From the NCBI GenBank assembly GCA_951394045.1, contig OX595986.1, forward strand, positions 3,749,534-3,813,533: a DNA stretch of 64,000 nucleotides, in the 5' to 3' direction. The notes beneath the pieces are model-generated. The model searched no databases. It was not told the origin of the DNA and saw only the letters and a program-made list of their open reading frames with translations. This document shows positions 1-10,418 of this stretch, in pieces. Numbering within the stretch: the first letter of the stretch is position 1; each line of letters opens with the position of its first letter. The stretch comes from Nitzschia sp. DOCU1. Taxonomy: Eukaryota; Bacillariophyta; Bacillariophyceae; Bacillariales; Bacillariaceae. The position numbers and the translations under genes were made by a program.

Positions 1-1111
1 ATTCACTCGAATCGCACTCTCCGCGTGTAACGCCGGCAGGAACGTCGCAGCTTTGGAAATGTCGACAGGTTCCTCTGGACCATTAAATTGAATCATCGAC
101 GGCATGCCATCCTCTCTGATGAAGATCTCGTCCGGGTCCTCAAAAACGCTAGAAGTGGTAGCTGGAGTTTCAGGTTCCGAGCGTTGAAGTGGTTTCATTG
201 CTATACCACCACCGGTTCCTTCTCTCACATTTTTCTTTACGTTCTTTCCCCATCGCATCATCAGCAACCGGCCTACGTTGAACGGGTCGGCCTCATTGCA
301 TGCCTCCATTGCCTCTTCAGCATCTTCCCTGTTCATAAAACAAACAAAACCTGCACCCAAAGAGCGTTGAGGAACCATCTGGTAACATACAAGTTACTGC
401 GGAATGCGGGTTGCTCTTGCTTACCCGTGTTACGCTTCCGGCTGCGCTCCGCCTGCGTCCTGGGCCACATGATTTTTACAGAGAATAATTCACCTTTTTC
501 GGCGATAGCATGATTAGTGACAAGTCGACGATAGAATTATCCCCATTGAAGTCTTTGAATATGAAGGCAAACAATCAAGAAAGCAAACGCAAACAAAGGT
601 CCTCACCGAACTGCAGAAAGAGCTCTGTCAGATCCTCTCTGGTAATAGTGTCGTTCAAAATTTTGACAAGTTGAGTAAACTGCAGATTTGTTCAACCCCA
701 AAGAGACAATGTTCCTGTTACTCACTCAGTGATGGATGGAGCAAGATTCCCCACAAAAATATTTGTCGTCAAGTGCTCCTCTGAAGGATCTACAAAACTC
801 CCCTTCTTATCCGGAACAAATCGATATGGATCTTGTGAAACCTTGTGCTTCTCGGCTTCCAATTCTTGCAAAAGCGCATCCATTTTTGCTTTTCGATCAT
901 CATTAGGCTTATGGTGGCGTTTCATGGAGGACGTTATAGCTATTGGCAACATCATCTTTTTCTCCTTGGACGGGGAAGCCGACTGACTTGTCTGCGCACT
1001 GGATTGGGATTCGGATCGGGGACGCTTGGCCTTCTTACTGAGCGCCGCAAACGCATCTTCATCATCTGACGATGATTCTTCTGCTGCTTGCTGGCCCCTC
1101 CTTCGGATCAT
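1..1111 (-). CDS. U2SURP: U2 snRNP-associated SURP protein (SR140), 5' part, cut by window edge
   Basis: Spliceosomal protein of the U2 snRNP. The coding start is the ATG at 1111-1109, followed by a Ser/Asp-rich and basic leader. Four exons can be joined in phase: 1111-726, 638-607 (only 32 nt), 493-425 and 350-1, with donors GTGAGT, GTGAGG and GTAAGC. The joined product has the SR140 hallmark run FVDPSEEHLTTNIFVGNLAP, then an RRM with LFSVKIMWPRT and GFVCFMNREDAEEAM, and ends in IRVN at the window edge. In this family SURP and CID domains follow, and they would lie to the left. The exact start of exon 3 is the least certain border, because the RRM is two residues shorter there than in animal relatives. 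Family assignment is firm; borders are predicted. Confidence 0.88.
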
Positions 1112-1775
1112 ATTTTTAACAGTGTGAAAAGCCCGCTTTTGTGACTGTGACGTAATGATGCAAATTAAGAGTTGATTACAACAACATTGTGATACGATCA
1201 CAACAGCAAATTCGTGTTCCTCTCGCTCTTTTTGCTTGATGCACGCTGTGACGCCAGTAGAGCACGCGCACGACCACAGACGGACGGGGGCGAAACCACC
1301 CTTGACTCAATCGACTAACTACTGTACGAAAATCTAATTACTACTATGTACCTTATTACTCCCGGAGTGAGCTCCAAGAAGTTCCACTAGCTAGTCTGCT
1401 ACTATGGCCGATTTTGTTCATTGTTATAAGGGAAACATGAGAGGGACCTGATACAGATCTCCTCTCGACGCTAGACTCGGCATGTTGCGGAAGCAACGGC
1501 GAAATTTGTCATCTGACAACGTGGCAGACCATGGCAAGTGCAGCATAACAAACGTAAAAATACAGTGCGCCTCCTACTTTATTGCTGTTGTGTATTGGTT
1601 TGTAGCTTTGGCATTTCTTGTTTTGTCAACCCAATGAAATGTTTGTGGTGGACACGCCACGACGACTGTCCGTCCTTAGAAAATAATATAATGGTCCGCC
1701 CCAGAGGTTTAGAACATCATGCTGGGTAACAGGATAGCGGAATCGCTTCTCCTTGATACTACCCATGACAATTAT
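1112..1775. other. Intergenic, 5' side of U2SURP and 3' side of the next gene
   Basis: I see no convincing gene here. It holds the upstream region of U2SURP and the downstream region of the small plastid-type gene. Short open frames exist but have no recognisable protein. Confidence 0.5.
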
Positions 1776-2304
1776 TTACCAGCCATCATCTGCTTCTTCT
1801 GCAAGGCGTTTTTTGTCTTCTTCTGTCATTTCCAATTCTTCGTCGGTGGTGCCTCCCGACGCCTTGAGAGCTTGTTCTAGCTGACTGGTCAAAGAACTCA
1901 CATCCGACACGGAACTAACCTCCACATCCTCCAAAAGCATACCAGAAAGTTTGGTCGCCATGCTTTCCGAAACACCGCCTCCTCGCTCTTTTGCTCGTTC
2001 CCCCTGAGCTTCCGTAAAGGCGACCATACCGATTCCGGCGACCAATCCCGCAATGGCAATTCCAGCTCCTTGAATGACGTTGGCTGTAGGCACGAACAGG
2101 ACAAAAATTGATTGGTGTAAGAATTAACACGATCAGATAAAGGAAGGATATGTACCATGATCAAAATGACTTACAGTCAATCATTTGGAGCGACGACGTG
2201 GACTTGGGAACTCCAAAGGCGTTTGAGCTTGAACCGACGAATGGGCCAGAGAAGGCAAAAGTTGCTTCCAACAGAAGCGCACTGACCAGAACTGAAAACT
2301 TCAT
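1776..2304 (-). CDS. Small predicted plastid-targeted membrane protein, unknown function
   Basis: Two exons, 2304-2175 and 2083-1776, give about 145 residues. The donor is GTAAGT and the acceptor CAG, joined in phase 1. Residues 1-18 are a signal peptide (MKFSVLVSALLLEATFA) followed directly by Phe, so the junction reads FAFSGP. That matches the ASAF-type Ala-Phe cleavage site of diatom plastid presequences. After it comes one hydrophobic, Gly/Ala-rich helix (about residues 47-66) and an acidic C-terminus ending in DDGW. I do not recognise the family. Plastid location is inferred from the presequence alone. Confidence 0.65.
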
Positions 2305-2607
2305 GGCGATTGCGAGATAAAAGAGATCAGAATGTTGTGTAATGGCTACCAAGTGGGAAAGTGTAAAATCAACGCTTCGCCGTCGTGTTTCTCGGTCGTC
2401 AGAAGGATGCCATCGTATGGGTTGTCCAAGGTCCTTTGTGGCACGTGTTTTACGTATGTGGGCAAAAACTTTTGATTAACCCGAGCGAAGCGAGGGCCGC
2501 TTCTGCCGGCGCCGGAGGCGTCGAAATTATTGTTGCGACGAATATCTAATACGATTACTACCACCACTACTACTACCTTATTAAAAGTATCACAATTCTG
2601 ATAAACT

Positions 2608-3144
2608 ATGGGTGGCCCTGGCAGTGGAGGTGCACGTCCGAAGGCTGGAAAACTCGCTAAGGTGGTGGAAGGCCAACAAACCATTTTTGGGTCATTAGCC
2701 CATGCGAAAGAGGCGAGAGACAGGAAACGCAAGACAGTTCTGACAGTTGAGGAGTCAAGGGCAAATAAGCAGAGAATAGCCAGGGAGGCTTCAGCAAAAG
2801 AAGAAAGGCAAAATGCTGAGCGACAAGCAAATATAGAGCATCAGAAGCGACAGAAAGACTTGCAAGAAGAGTCCTTGCAAAAACTGCGAGAATGCAAGAC
2901 AATGCCGACAACGCAAATGCGAGAAAATGATGAATCGGACAAAATCGATGGTGACAACGCCAATGCCAGAATGCGAAAAAAAGACAATGCGAGAATGCGA
3001 CAACGGCGACAACGACAATGCGAGAATGCGACAACGGCGACAACGCCAATGCAATGCCAGAATGCGACAATGGCAACAACAGCGTGCCATACCCCACAGA
3101 GATGCGTAATTAGTAGTAGTCATATTAGTCTGATACACTGGTAG
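2608..3144 (+). CDS. Uncertain open frame running into a low-complexity repeat
   Basis: An ATG frame of 178 codons. The first ~95 residues are rich in Lys, Arg, Glu and Gln and look like a coiled coil (GQQTIFGSLAHAKEARDRKR and onward). After that the frame enters a tandem repeat whose unit length is not a multiple of three, so the translation has no stable pattern. The start GGPGSGGARPK and the GQQTIFGS motif faintly recall N-termini of DNA-binding proteins of transposon origin, but I cannot name a family. It could be a degraded gene or chance. Confidence 0.25.
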   Translation: MGGPGSGGARPKAGKLAKVVEGQQTIFGSLAHAKEARDRKRKTVLTVEESRANKQRIAREASAKEERQNAERQANIEHQKRQKDLQEESLQKLRECKTMPTTQMRENDESDKIDGDNANARMRKKDNARMRQRRQRQCENATTATTPMQCQNATMATTACHTPQRCVISSSHISLIHW

Positions 3145-3440
3145 TCCTAGCAATGTGACAACGGCAATGTGGCAAATGGCAACAATGACAATGTGAGAAT
3201 GCAAAAATGCAACAACAACGAATGCAAGAAGGCAACAACCACCACAAATGCGACAATGGCGACAACGACAATGCGAGAATGTGACAACGGCGACAATGCC
3301 ACAACAACAATGGGAGAATGCGACAACCACAACAAATGCGAGAAGGCGACAATGACAATGCAAGAATGCAACAATGCAATACGGGAAGGTGACAACCACA
3401 ACTATTGCGCGAAGCCGACAATGACAATGGATCAGTACTT
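2880..3440. repeat. Degenerate minisatellite of ACAA / ATGCGA-type units
   Basis: Low-complexity stretch built from short words such as gacaatgcgagaatgcga and caacggcgacaac. Two adjacent 31-base units at 2983-3013 and 3014-3044 are identical, and further degenerate copies lie on both sides. A unique interruption at about 3089-3150 splits it into two arrays. Because 31 is not a multiple of three, the open frames across it on both strands (poly-Met/Asn/Thr or poly-Cys/His/Ala) are probably by-products of composition. Confidence 0.7.
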
Positions 3441-4374
3441 GTATGACTCCTTTGATTGGTCCAAATGACTCCCTGGATTACTCCCATTCGCCTTACTACT
3501 GGGAAGTTTCCCTCTAGAAAGTTGTTTGTCTATAACTTGCCCGGAACCTGTCCGAATTCCGCCTTTTTTCGTCTATCCGCCTTTCTTCAACTGACGCCCC
3601 CACTGCTAAGATCTTGTTGTGCTACCATGGGTATTAGAGAAGTTGGTCACTTAAGCTATAACTACAGATCTATACTCTCTTAAAAAAAGAGGGAAACAGT
3701 TTCAGATGTATTTTACTGTCCCGGTTTGGTTGGTGAAAGAATGGTTGTAATCCGACATGCCGTTGGCGAGATATCGATAAATTAGTGGTTGAGAGAGACG
3801 GCCATCAAGTAGTAAGCAATATTATTGCCTATAGTGTCCCAATGCGACATATTGATGTCTCATTCCGACACAAACAGTCATGTCCGATACTCGGTGAGTA
3901 TCGGACATAGGGAGAATTTGTACACTGCACTACTACATCCGCTCAAAAAAGAACTCTAATGTCCGTAGACGCTATCAAGTCTCCTATGTCCGTTACCCCA
4001 CATGAGTAAGCCACCTGCCGCAGATTTGGGTCGATGACGTGGATCACAGGAGTCATCGATGGTAAAATCTGACTAGTTCGACTGTTCGTCACCTGTAACA
4101 CACGGGGGAGATTCATTTTCAAATTCCCTCTTTTCTCCTCCTATGCCCTGCTTTGTATAACTTTAGATCGATTGAGTCGCACACGTCTCGCGACGAGACG
4201 GACCGACGCCGCTCGTTCGCGACGTCGAGATTGCGTAACAATTCGACAATGATGCCTCAACTCAACAACTTGCAAGACTCGGTCTTGCGGAATGCTTTCC
4301 ATTCCGACCGACTGACCGAGATCTCCTACACTGGTGTCGTATCCGTCTTGAGTGGTACATTTGCAGCTTAGAAA
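3441..4374. other. Intergenic region upstream of the NUMOD3 gene
   Basis: No gene recognised. It contains a perfect hairpin at 3880-3908 (listed separately) and scattered copies of the word atgtccg. The short open frame at 4153-4371 ends just before the next gene's ATG and is best read as its 5' leader. Confidence 0.5.
3880..3908. repeat. Perfect 13-bp inverted repeat with 3-bp loop
   Basis: The arm 3880-3892 (atgtccgatactc) is followed by ggt and then its exact reverse complement at 3896-3908. It lies in the gene-free stretch between the minisatellite and the NUMOD3 gene. No run of T follows, so it does not look like a terminator. Confidence 0.75.
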
Positions 4375-5552
4375 ATGCGACCTCAGCGAAAACGAAAGGC
4401 ACCAGCTCGGAAAGCAAATGAGTCCGAAGCTGAGTACGAAGAAAACGACGGTGCTGATGAGAAAGAGAGCTGCGCAGACGCCGATAATGGGATAGACAAG
4501 GATGGCAACTACGAACCTTCCGGAGATGTCAAATCAGAAGACAAGCCTGGAAACCAAAAGAATTCCAAGCCGAAAGAGAGTAAGAAGAAGAGGAGAACGA
4601 AGTCTTTTGACGTTACAACCTCGTCAGACCTACTTCCGTCCCACGCACGTAAAACCAAACACGGTGGCTATGCTCATACAAATATGAGTAAGAGCAAGAT
4701 TAGCAAGGCAAATACGGGTAACACCCCTTGGAATAAGGGCCGGAATCGGAGTTCTGCAGATCGCGCCAAGATTGCAGCTGGTGTCCGGGCGCGGAATCGG
4801 GCTCTCTTGCTAGAAAAGCTCAAGCGTCTCGGATTGTCCGAAGAGGAGTGGTTAGCAAAGAAACGAGAAATTAAATATCTGAGGGAACGCCTGCGTAGGA
4901 CAAAGTTGAGTAACGCCAAGCATCTGGAGGCGGAAATGAAACTCAAGGCAGCAGAGGAGGAACGAAAGTTGAAGGCTGCGATTGAAGTGACTACTGAGAA
5001 AGAGGTAGGCAGACATCGGGACGAGTAACGCTTTCTTGAATGTCTCATTCTAACCTAATCTTTGACCAGGTGCCCAAGCCACGAGCGGAACTGCCATTCG
5101 AGGAACAGGTTTCAGAAGTTGCGAAGGAAGTATTTACGAAAGAGGTTGAGTGGACACCTTTTTCTTTTGGTGAAAAGCTCGGGGAAGATTATGCCAGGGC
5201 CTGTTCGACGGGCGGTCCTGGTGGTTTAGTCTGCTGCGAAGCATGCGCTGAGAAATACACCTTGTACTTGAGTAGCACTGTGAAAGATATGGAAACATAT
5301 CGTACCAGTCGGAATGGAAGAGAAGTTCAGGAATTACTGAAGTTCCTAAAGCAGGGACGAGAGAAGTTGGAAAATGCATGCAATGTAGCAAGGAAGAAAA
5401 TACCGCCATTGCCACCGAAACCGCCAGCGTCAGCTCCAAAACCTCCATCGTCTTCGAGAAAGAATGCCCCGGCCACTCCAGATCCAGGGCAATGGAATAT
5501 GACCAGCGCTATAGACCTTTCGGCTACCGAAGGACTCTCTATTACGATATAA
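4375..5552 (+). CDS. NUMOD3-motif protein
   Basis: Two exons, 4375-5004 and 5070-5552, separated by a 65-base GTAGGC...CAG intron in phase 0, give about 370 residues. The first ~100 residues are basic and acidic low complexity with nuclear-localisation-like KKKRR. Residues ~105-150 hold NUMOD3-like DNA-binding motifs (SKSKISKANTGNTPWNKG, then SADRAKIAAGVRARNR). A charged coiled coil follows to about residue 200. The second exon has a short segment with Cys (GGLVCCEACAEKY) and ends in a Pro/Ser tail. NUMOD3 is best known from homing endonucleases, but no nuclease domain is visible. Plant nuclear proteins with NUMOD3 plus coiled coil are a closer layout. The function is unknown. Confidence 0.6.
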
Positions 5553-5707
5553 CGTTGTCGCCAATACTGAGTCTTTCTCCCAATAAAATATACGACACAT
5601 ACTGGTATTTTGCAGACGGTGCACATAACAGAAACAACTAGACGCGATGGGTCATTCTACACCGCCAATTGCTATTGCTGCGTGTCTCCAGGCCGGTTAC
5701 ATGAACA

Positions 5708-6304
5708 CTACAGAAGAAATCCAACAAAGGCACCCGTCGCAACACCCAACGTCGCCATTCGATCTGTCTCCATCAAACTTTTGATCTTTTCCGGGTTGAG
5801 TCGCCGGCGAACTGTATTGCGGAAATCATTAGCATAATTCAAAGCTCGGACCTTGAAACTCTCCACTATTTGTAAATGTTCGTCTGAAATTTTTGGTAAA
5901 TCATCCAAGGCTCCTGCTGCGTTCAAAACCTCCGTTCTGTCGTGTATTTAATCAATAGAAATGCACAGGGTGAGGACTTTTTCTTGACTACGACACACTT
6001 TCAATGGCCATGTCTCGTCCACTCGGCAACAGATTTGCCATAACGCTCGCTCGACGATTTTCACTTACGCAATAAAGGCAGCACCCGCCACCTTGACAAC
6101 GCCTACAGCAGAGTTGATAGCAATTCTTGATCCTCCAAAGCCAATCACAGCCCCTGTGGCAAATTTTCCCTTTTCCGGCAACTCGTCGTACTTTTCTCGT
6201 AGATACGAAAATACGTTGGTGCTATCGTCGGCGCGGGCAACTGACACCGATGTCAGGGCCAGCAGGCAGAATGACAAGAGATGTTTCCAGGCAAGAAACT
6301 TCAT
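5708..6304 (-). CDS. FUN14-domain-like membrane protein
   Basis: Two exons, 6304-6069 and 5936-5708, with donor GTAAGT and acceptor ACAG in phase 2, give about 154 residues. The ATG at 6304 is preferred over an upstream in-frame ATG because it begins a good signal peptide (MKFLAWKHLLSFCLLALTS, cleaved near ARA-DDS). The body has two Gly-rich hydrophobic segments (KFATGAVIGFGGSRIAIN with VKVAGAAFIATEVL, and a C-terminal TLGVATGAFVGFLL) separated by a charged linker. That is the layout of FUN14 domains. FUN14 proteins sit in organelle membranes; animal FUNDC1 is a mitophagy receptor, but the LIR motif is not evident here. Divergently transcribed from DIS3. Confidence 0.55.
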
Positions 6305-6718
6305 GGTAACAATTGATGACAGCGGATCGATCAAAGACTGTGCCGAATGTGTTGTGTTGAATCAAGACCTTTTGGAGAAGAGACAGATCCATAGTAGTGC
6401 ATTTCATGGTCAGACACCCCTTTCTCCTGTCGTCGTTGAACATCGTTCCACGTTGCGACAAACGATTTTCGCCCGATTCTCGACGTTGTCCGGGCGCCGT
6501 ACAGACCATCGCGCGAAGACAGACCGGTCAACTTGGTCGTCTGGGTCGGTCTTGTCCACCCGATTTTTTTGCGATCTTTTTGTCACACCCTGCCTCCCTC
6601 CGACGATGTGCGACGACGACAATGAACTTTTTTCCTTTCTATTTTCTCTGGAACCTCAACTGAGCATTCTACAGAGCTGCTCACCTCTTTGCCTCAAGAG
6701 GATTCATTCTACAGTAGG

Positions 6719-9700
6719 ATGGCTGACCATTCCGACCCCGAAACTGAAGAACACATATTGCTAGAAGATGACGATGACGACGAATTCGGAGTTGGAGGAA
6801 TTTCGCTGGCGCCATCCTTGTACCTGAGACCGACCTTTTTCCGACAGACACGCAAAGGCAAAATCATCAAGCAAGTCTCAGAGCGATACCTCAGAGATGA
6901 TTTGGGTTTGGGTTGCTACTACGTCGATGAAGACAATACAAACCGTCGAGTAAAGGAGGCCGCTATTGGCAAACCACGAGTGATTGCGGATGTCACGCAG
7001 TTGCTGACACTTCTCAAGCCATGCAAACCGAATGCCCTCGTCGTTTGTGATACAAATGTTTTACTTCATAATCTTGACGTGTTGGAGCAGAGTCATTCGG
7101 TCATGCCAAATCTCGTCATTCCACAAACTTGCTTGTTGGAATGTCGGGCAAACAGAAGAGTGGCTTATGATCGGGCAGTGGAACTGTTGCGAGAGGTGGG
7201 GGACAAGCACAATCGGTTTTGTATTTTCTTTTCGGATTTGCATCATTCTCAGACGGCGCATGTCGAGCCTGAAGACTGTACGACTACGAACGATGAGAAT
7301 GATGCCCGGATACGAAATGTGGCGGCCTTGTTGGGGGAACACCTCCGCGGGTCCAAAGTGCGTGTCGTATTGCTGACAGATGACAAGGCGTCGCGGGAAA
7401 AATCCAAGGGACAACCCTATGAAGCTAAAAGTGTTCGAAGCTGGGTCAAGGAGCTTGAAGACTCGAATCCTGGGGTTTCACTGACGGATCTTGTGGCGCA
7501 GTATGGGAACAGAGGTGACGTTCTCGCTGCTGGAGAAAGTGGCAAGGAGTACTTTCCGCAGCATGCGAGTCAGTCAGAGCTATCTACTAGTGTCAAGGCT
7601 GGGAAATTTTATCGAGGTGTCTTGCGTTCTAAAGATCTGCATTCTGGATGGGTTACTATTCGGCAAGGGGACGAACGAGTGGCTGTCACCATCAATGGAC
7701 TTGTGGACCGAAATCGAGCGGTAGACGGTGATGTTGTGGCCATCGCGCTTCACCCATTGTCAAAGTGGCTGTCATCCACAGACCAGTCGCCCACAGAAGC
7801 ATCTGAGACGAAGCAAGAAGCAGGAATCGCATCCGATACGGCAGAGCCTTCACAGCGAGACATGAGCAATGTTCCCGACACAATCGCAGTGGAAGATGCG
7901 CACGAAAGCCTCCGACCGACCGGGAAAGTTGTCGGTATTCTGCGTCGTAACTTTGCTAACTATGCTGGCTCCATCTTTGAAAAGTCCAAGGCTCCGGTTG
8001 GATTATCGGTAACTCACTCGATGAGCGAGAGGGAAAAGATTGCAACCGACTGCGAACGCGAACACCCGGATGGTACCACGACGTGTGTCTTCTTTCCGGT
8101 AGATCGCAAGATTCCTCCCATCCTAATTCGAACGACACAGCGAGAACGATTCCTGGGGCAGAGAATTGTGGTGGCAATGGATTCTTGGCCGTCGAATTCG
8201 CCGTACCCGCTGGGACACTACGTAGAAACAATCGGCCCGGCTGGATCCAAAGACGTTGAGACGAAGATCATTCTCCAAGAGCACAAGATTGCCCATGAAC
8301 CATTTCCTGCTGCAGTACTTGCCTGTCTGCCACCGAACGACTACAAAATTGAAATGGTTCCGGAGAGGGCTGATTTCCGGCACTTGCCTGTTCTCTCCAT
8401 CGACCCTCCAGGGTGCAAGGATATTGACGACGCGTTGCACTGCATCGTCCTCCCAAACGGAAATTTTCAGGTTGGGGTACATATTGCAGACGTGACTCAC
8501 TATGTCAAGGCCGGTAGTGCCATGGACTTGGAGGCCGCAAATCGATCAACGTCCACTTATCTGGTAAACAAGCGACTCGACATGTTGCCAGGTCTCCTCA
8601 CGACGGATCTGTGCAGTCTGAAGGGAAACGTCGATCGCTATGCCTTTTCTGTACTCTGGGAGGTCACCACAGAAGCCGAGATTCTCAACGTGGAGTTCAA
8701 AAAGTCGATTATTCATTCCATCGCCGCATTGACTTACCAAGAAGCACAATCATTCATTGACCAGCCAGATGGCGCCGCCAGTGGGGATGCCCGAGTCAGC
8801 GCAGTGAAGGGGCTCGCATCCCTTGCCCGGAAGTTTCGCAAAAAGCGTATTGATGCTGGTGCCTTGACACTTGCCTCGCCAGAAGTCAAGTTTGTCCTTG
8901 ACAGCGAGTCGCTAAATCCGACCGACGTTCAGGCTTACGCACTGCTAGAAGCCAATGCGCTGGTCGAAGAGTTCATGTTGCTTGCGAATGTGACAGTGGC
9001 CAAGAAAATTCTTCGTCATTACCCCACCCTCTCTGTCTTGCGTCGCCACCCTTCTCCGAATCGATCCATGTTCCAAAGCTTGATTAGCAAGGCTCGATGC
9101 CGCGGCTTTGAGATTGACATTGAAGATTCCAAGAGACTTGCAGATTCTCTGGATGCTGCACAAGTGGAGAACGAGCCGTACTTCAACAAGCTGCTTCGAA
9201 TTTTGTCGACTCGTTGTATGTCTCCTGCCCAATACTTCTGTTCCGGGGAGTATCGTCCCATGGATTGGCATCACTATGGTCTCGCAGCTCCTGTCTACAC
9301 CCATTTTACCTCGCCTATCCGAAGGTACGCTGATGTGTGCGTCCATCGCCTTCTCGCGGCCGCAATCAATGTGGCTCCCCTTCCAGTTCACCTGTCCTCC
9401 AAATCACACCTTCACGACTTGTGTGAAAACATGAATCGGAGACACCGATCGGCCCAGCTTGCTGGCAGAGCTAGCGTGCAGCTGCACACTTTGATCTACT
9501 TCTCTGGGGACACGGCAAAGGAAGAAGATGCATTCGTGCTCGACGTCGACACTGCTGAGAAGAGTGAAGTAGCCTTTCGCGTCATTGTTCCGAGATATGG
9601 TATCGAAGGCCGCGTCACGGTGCCAGTTGGAGTGGATGATCCCAAGCTACAGCGGTTCCCCGATCAACATAAGATATCGTATGCAAATGGCGAGCACACT

Positions 9701-9889
9701 GCGTCCATTCAAGTCTTTGACAAGGTCCGTGTTAGTATCTGGGTAAAAACCTCGGAAGATCATCAGCGAGAGCTCATGATTGACCTTGTCGCGCCACAGT
9801 TCGACGCCGGTCGGACGAAGCGCGAGGTGGTGGCCACCAGTGACGACCATGCAGCCAAAAAGAAAATCAAGCACAGCGGCAAAGGCTGA
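6719..9889 (+). CDS. DIS3: Exosome catalytic subunit DIS3/Rrp44
   Basis: Single exon, 1056 residues from the ATG at 6719. It is the processive 3'-5' exoribonuclease and endonuclease of the RNA exosome. An acidic N-terminus leads to a PIN domain (VVCDTNVLLHNLDVLE near residue 110, later LLTDDKASR), two cold-shock-type RNA-binding domains, the RNB domain with the active-site motif DPPGCKDIDDALH near residue 561 (acidic residues that bind Mg), and a C-terminal S1-like domain with a Lys-rich tail. Length and order match DIS3 rather than DIS3L2, which lacks an active PIN. The region before the PIN has YLRDDLGLGCYY in place of the Cys-rich CR3 motif of animal and yeast proteins. Divergent from the FUN14 gene. 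Confidence 0.95.
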   Translation: MADHSDPETEEHILLEDDDDDEFGVGGISLAPSLYLRPTFFRQTRKGKIIKQVSERYLRDDLGLGCYYVDEDNTNRRVKEAAIGKPRVIADVTQLLTLLKPCKPNALVVCDTNVLLHNLDVLEQSHSVMPNLVIPQTCLLECRANRRVAYDRAVELLREVGDKHNRFCIFFSDLHHSQTAHVEPEDCTTTNDENDARIRNVAALLGEHLRGSKVRVVLLTDDKASREKSKGQPYEAKSVRSWVKELEDSNPGVSLTDLVAQYGNRGDVLAAGESGKEYFPQHASQSELSTSVKAGKFYRGVLRSKDLHSGWVTIRQGDERVAVTINGLVDRNRAVDGDVVAIALHPLSKWLSSTDQSPTEASETKQEAGIASDTAEPSQRDMSNVPDTIAVEDAHESLRPTGKVVGILRRNFANYAGSIFEKSKAPVGLSVTHSMSEREKIATDCEREHPDGTTTCVFFPVDRKIPPILIRTTQRERFLGQRIVVAMDSWPSNSPYPLGHYVETIGPAGSKDVETKIILQEHKIAHEPFPAAVLACLPPNDYKIEMVPERADFRHLPVLSIDPPGCKDIDDALHCIVLPNGNFQVGVHIADVTHYVKAGSAMDLEAANRSTSTYLVNKRLDMLPGLLTTDLCSLKGNVDRYAFSVLWEVTTEAEILNVEFKKSIIHSIAALTYQEAQSFIDQPDGAASGDARVSAVKGLASLARKFRKKRIDAGALTLASPEVKFVLDSESLNPTDVQAYALLEANALVEEFMLLANVTVAKKILRHYPTLSVLRRHPSPNRSMFQSLISKARCRGFEIDIEDSKRLADSLDAAQVENEPYFNKLLRILSTRCMSPAQYFCSGEYRPMDWHHYGLAAPVYTHFTSPIRRYADVCVHRLLAAAINVAPLPVHLSSKSHLHDLCENMNRRHRSAQLAGRASVQLHTLIYFSGDTAKEEDAFVLDVDTAEKSEVAFRVIVPRYGIEGRVTVPVGVDDPKLQRFPDQHKISYANGEHTASIQVFDKVRVSIWVKTSEDHQRELMIDLVAPQFDAGRTKREVVATSDDHAAKKKIKHSGKG

Positions 9890-10418
9890 GCAACCTTTCA
9901 GTCTGCTCTATCTTGCCGCGAACTCCTTTCGTATCCAGTACAGGTGCTTCCCTAACAGTAATTTGAAATTGCTTCCGTATCGCTTGCCTCCTTGTAGTTG
10001 CTTAGCTAAATTAGCCACTTGACGAGCTATATAGCGTCCTTTCCGCGACTCTAGATAGTGAATCTTGCCGTTGCGACTTCCAATAATTTCTTCCTTGCTC
10101 TAGAATAGTAATCTCGATTCATGCGATGGTCGAAGACTCGAAGTGCAGACGACTCAATTGACTCAGACTAGACGGACGTGTGAACAGAGCTTATGTTGGG
10201 CACTCCGAAAGTCCGAAAGTCCGAACTTCGGCGTAGAATTGACCGGTATGTAGGAGGTAAACGCGAAAATACCCCGTGCTTTTATTACTCTGGCATTTAT
10301 TCGGACGAGATCAACGAACGCATTCCACCAAAAAGATCTTGCGATCAACGAACATTACCCCTAACAATACTCTATCTATCGACGGTCACAATAACACGCC
10401 CTCGCAAAGTTTCCCACC
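9890..10418. other. Intergenic between DIS3 and the ABM-like gene
   Basis: No gene seen. It is the 3' flank of DIS3 and the promoter of the next gene. A short direct repeat of the word gtccgaaa occurs near 10210. Confidence 0.5.

Noticed and set aside
2791..3487. Long Cys/His/Ala-rich minus-strand frames across the minisatellite
   Set aside because: Composition is dictated by the repeat and all frames stay open; no stable protein pattern.
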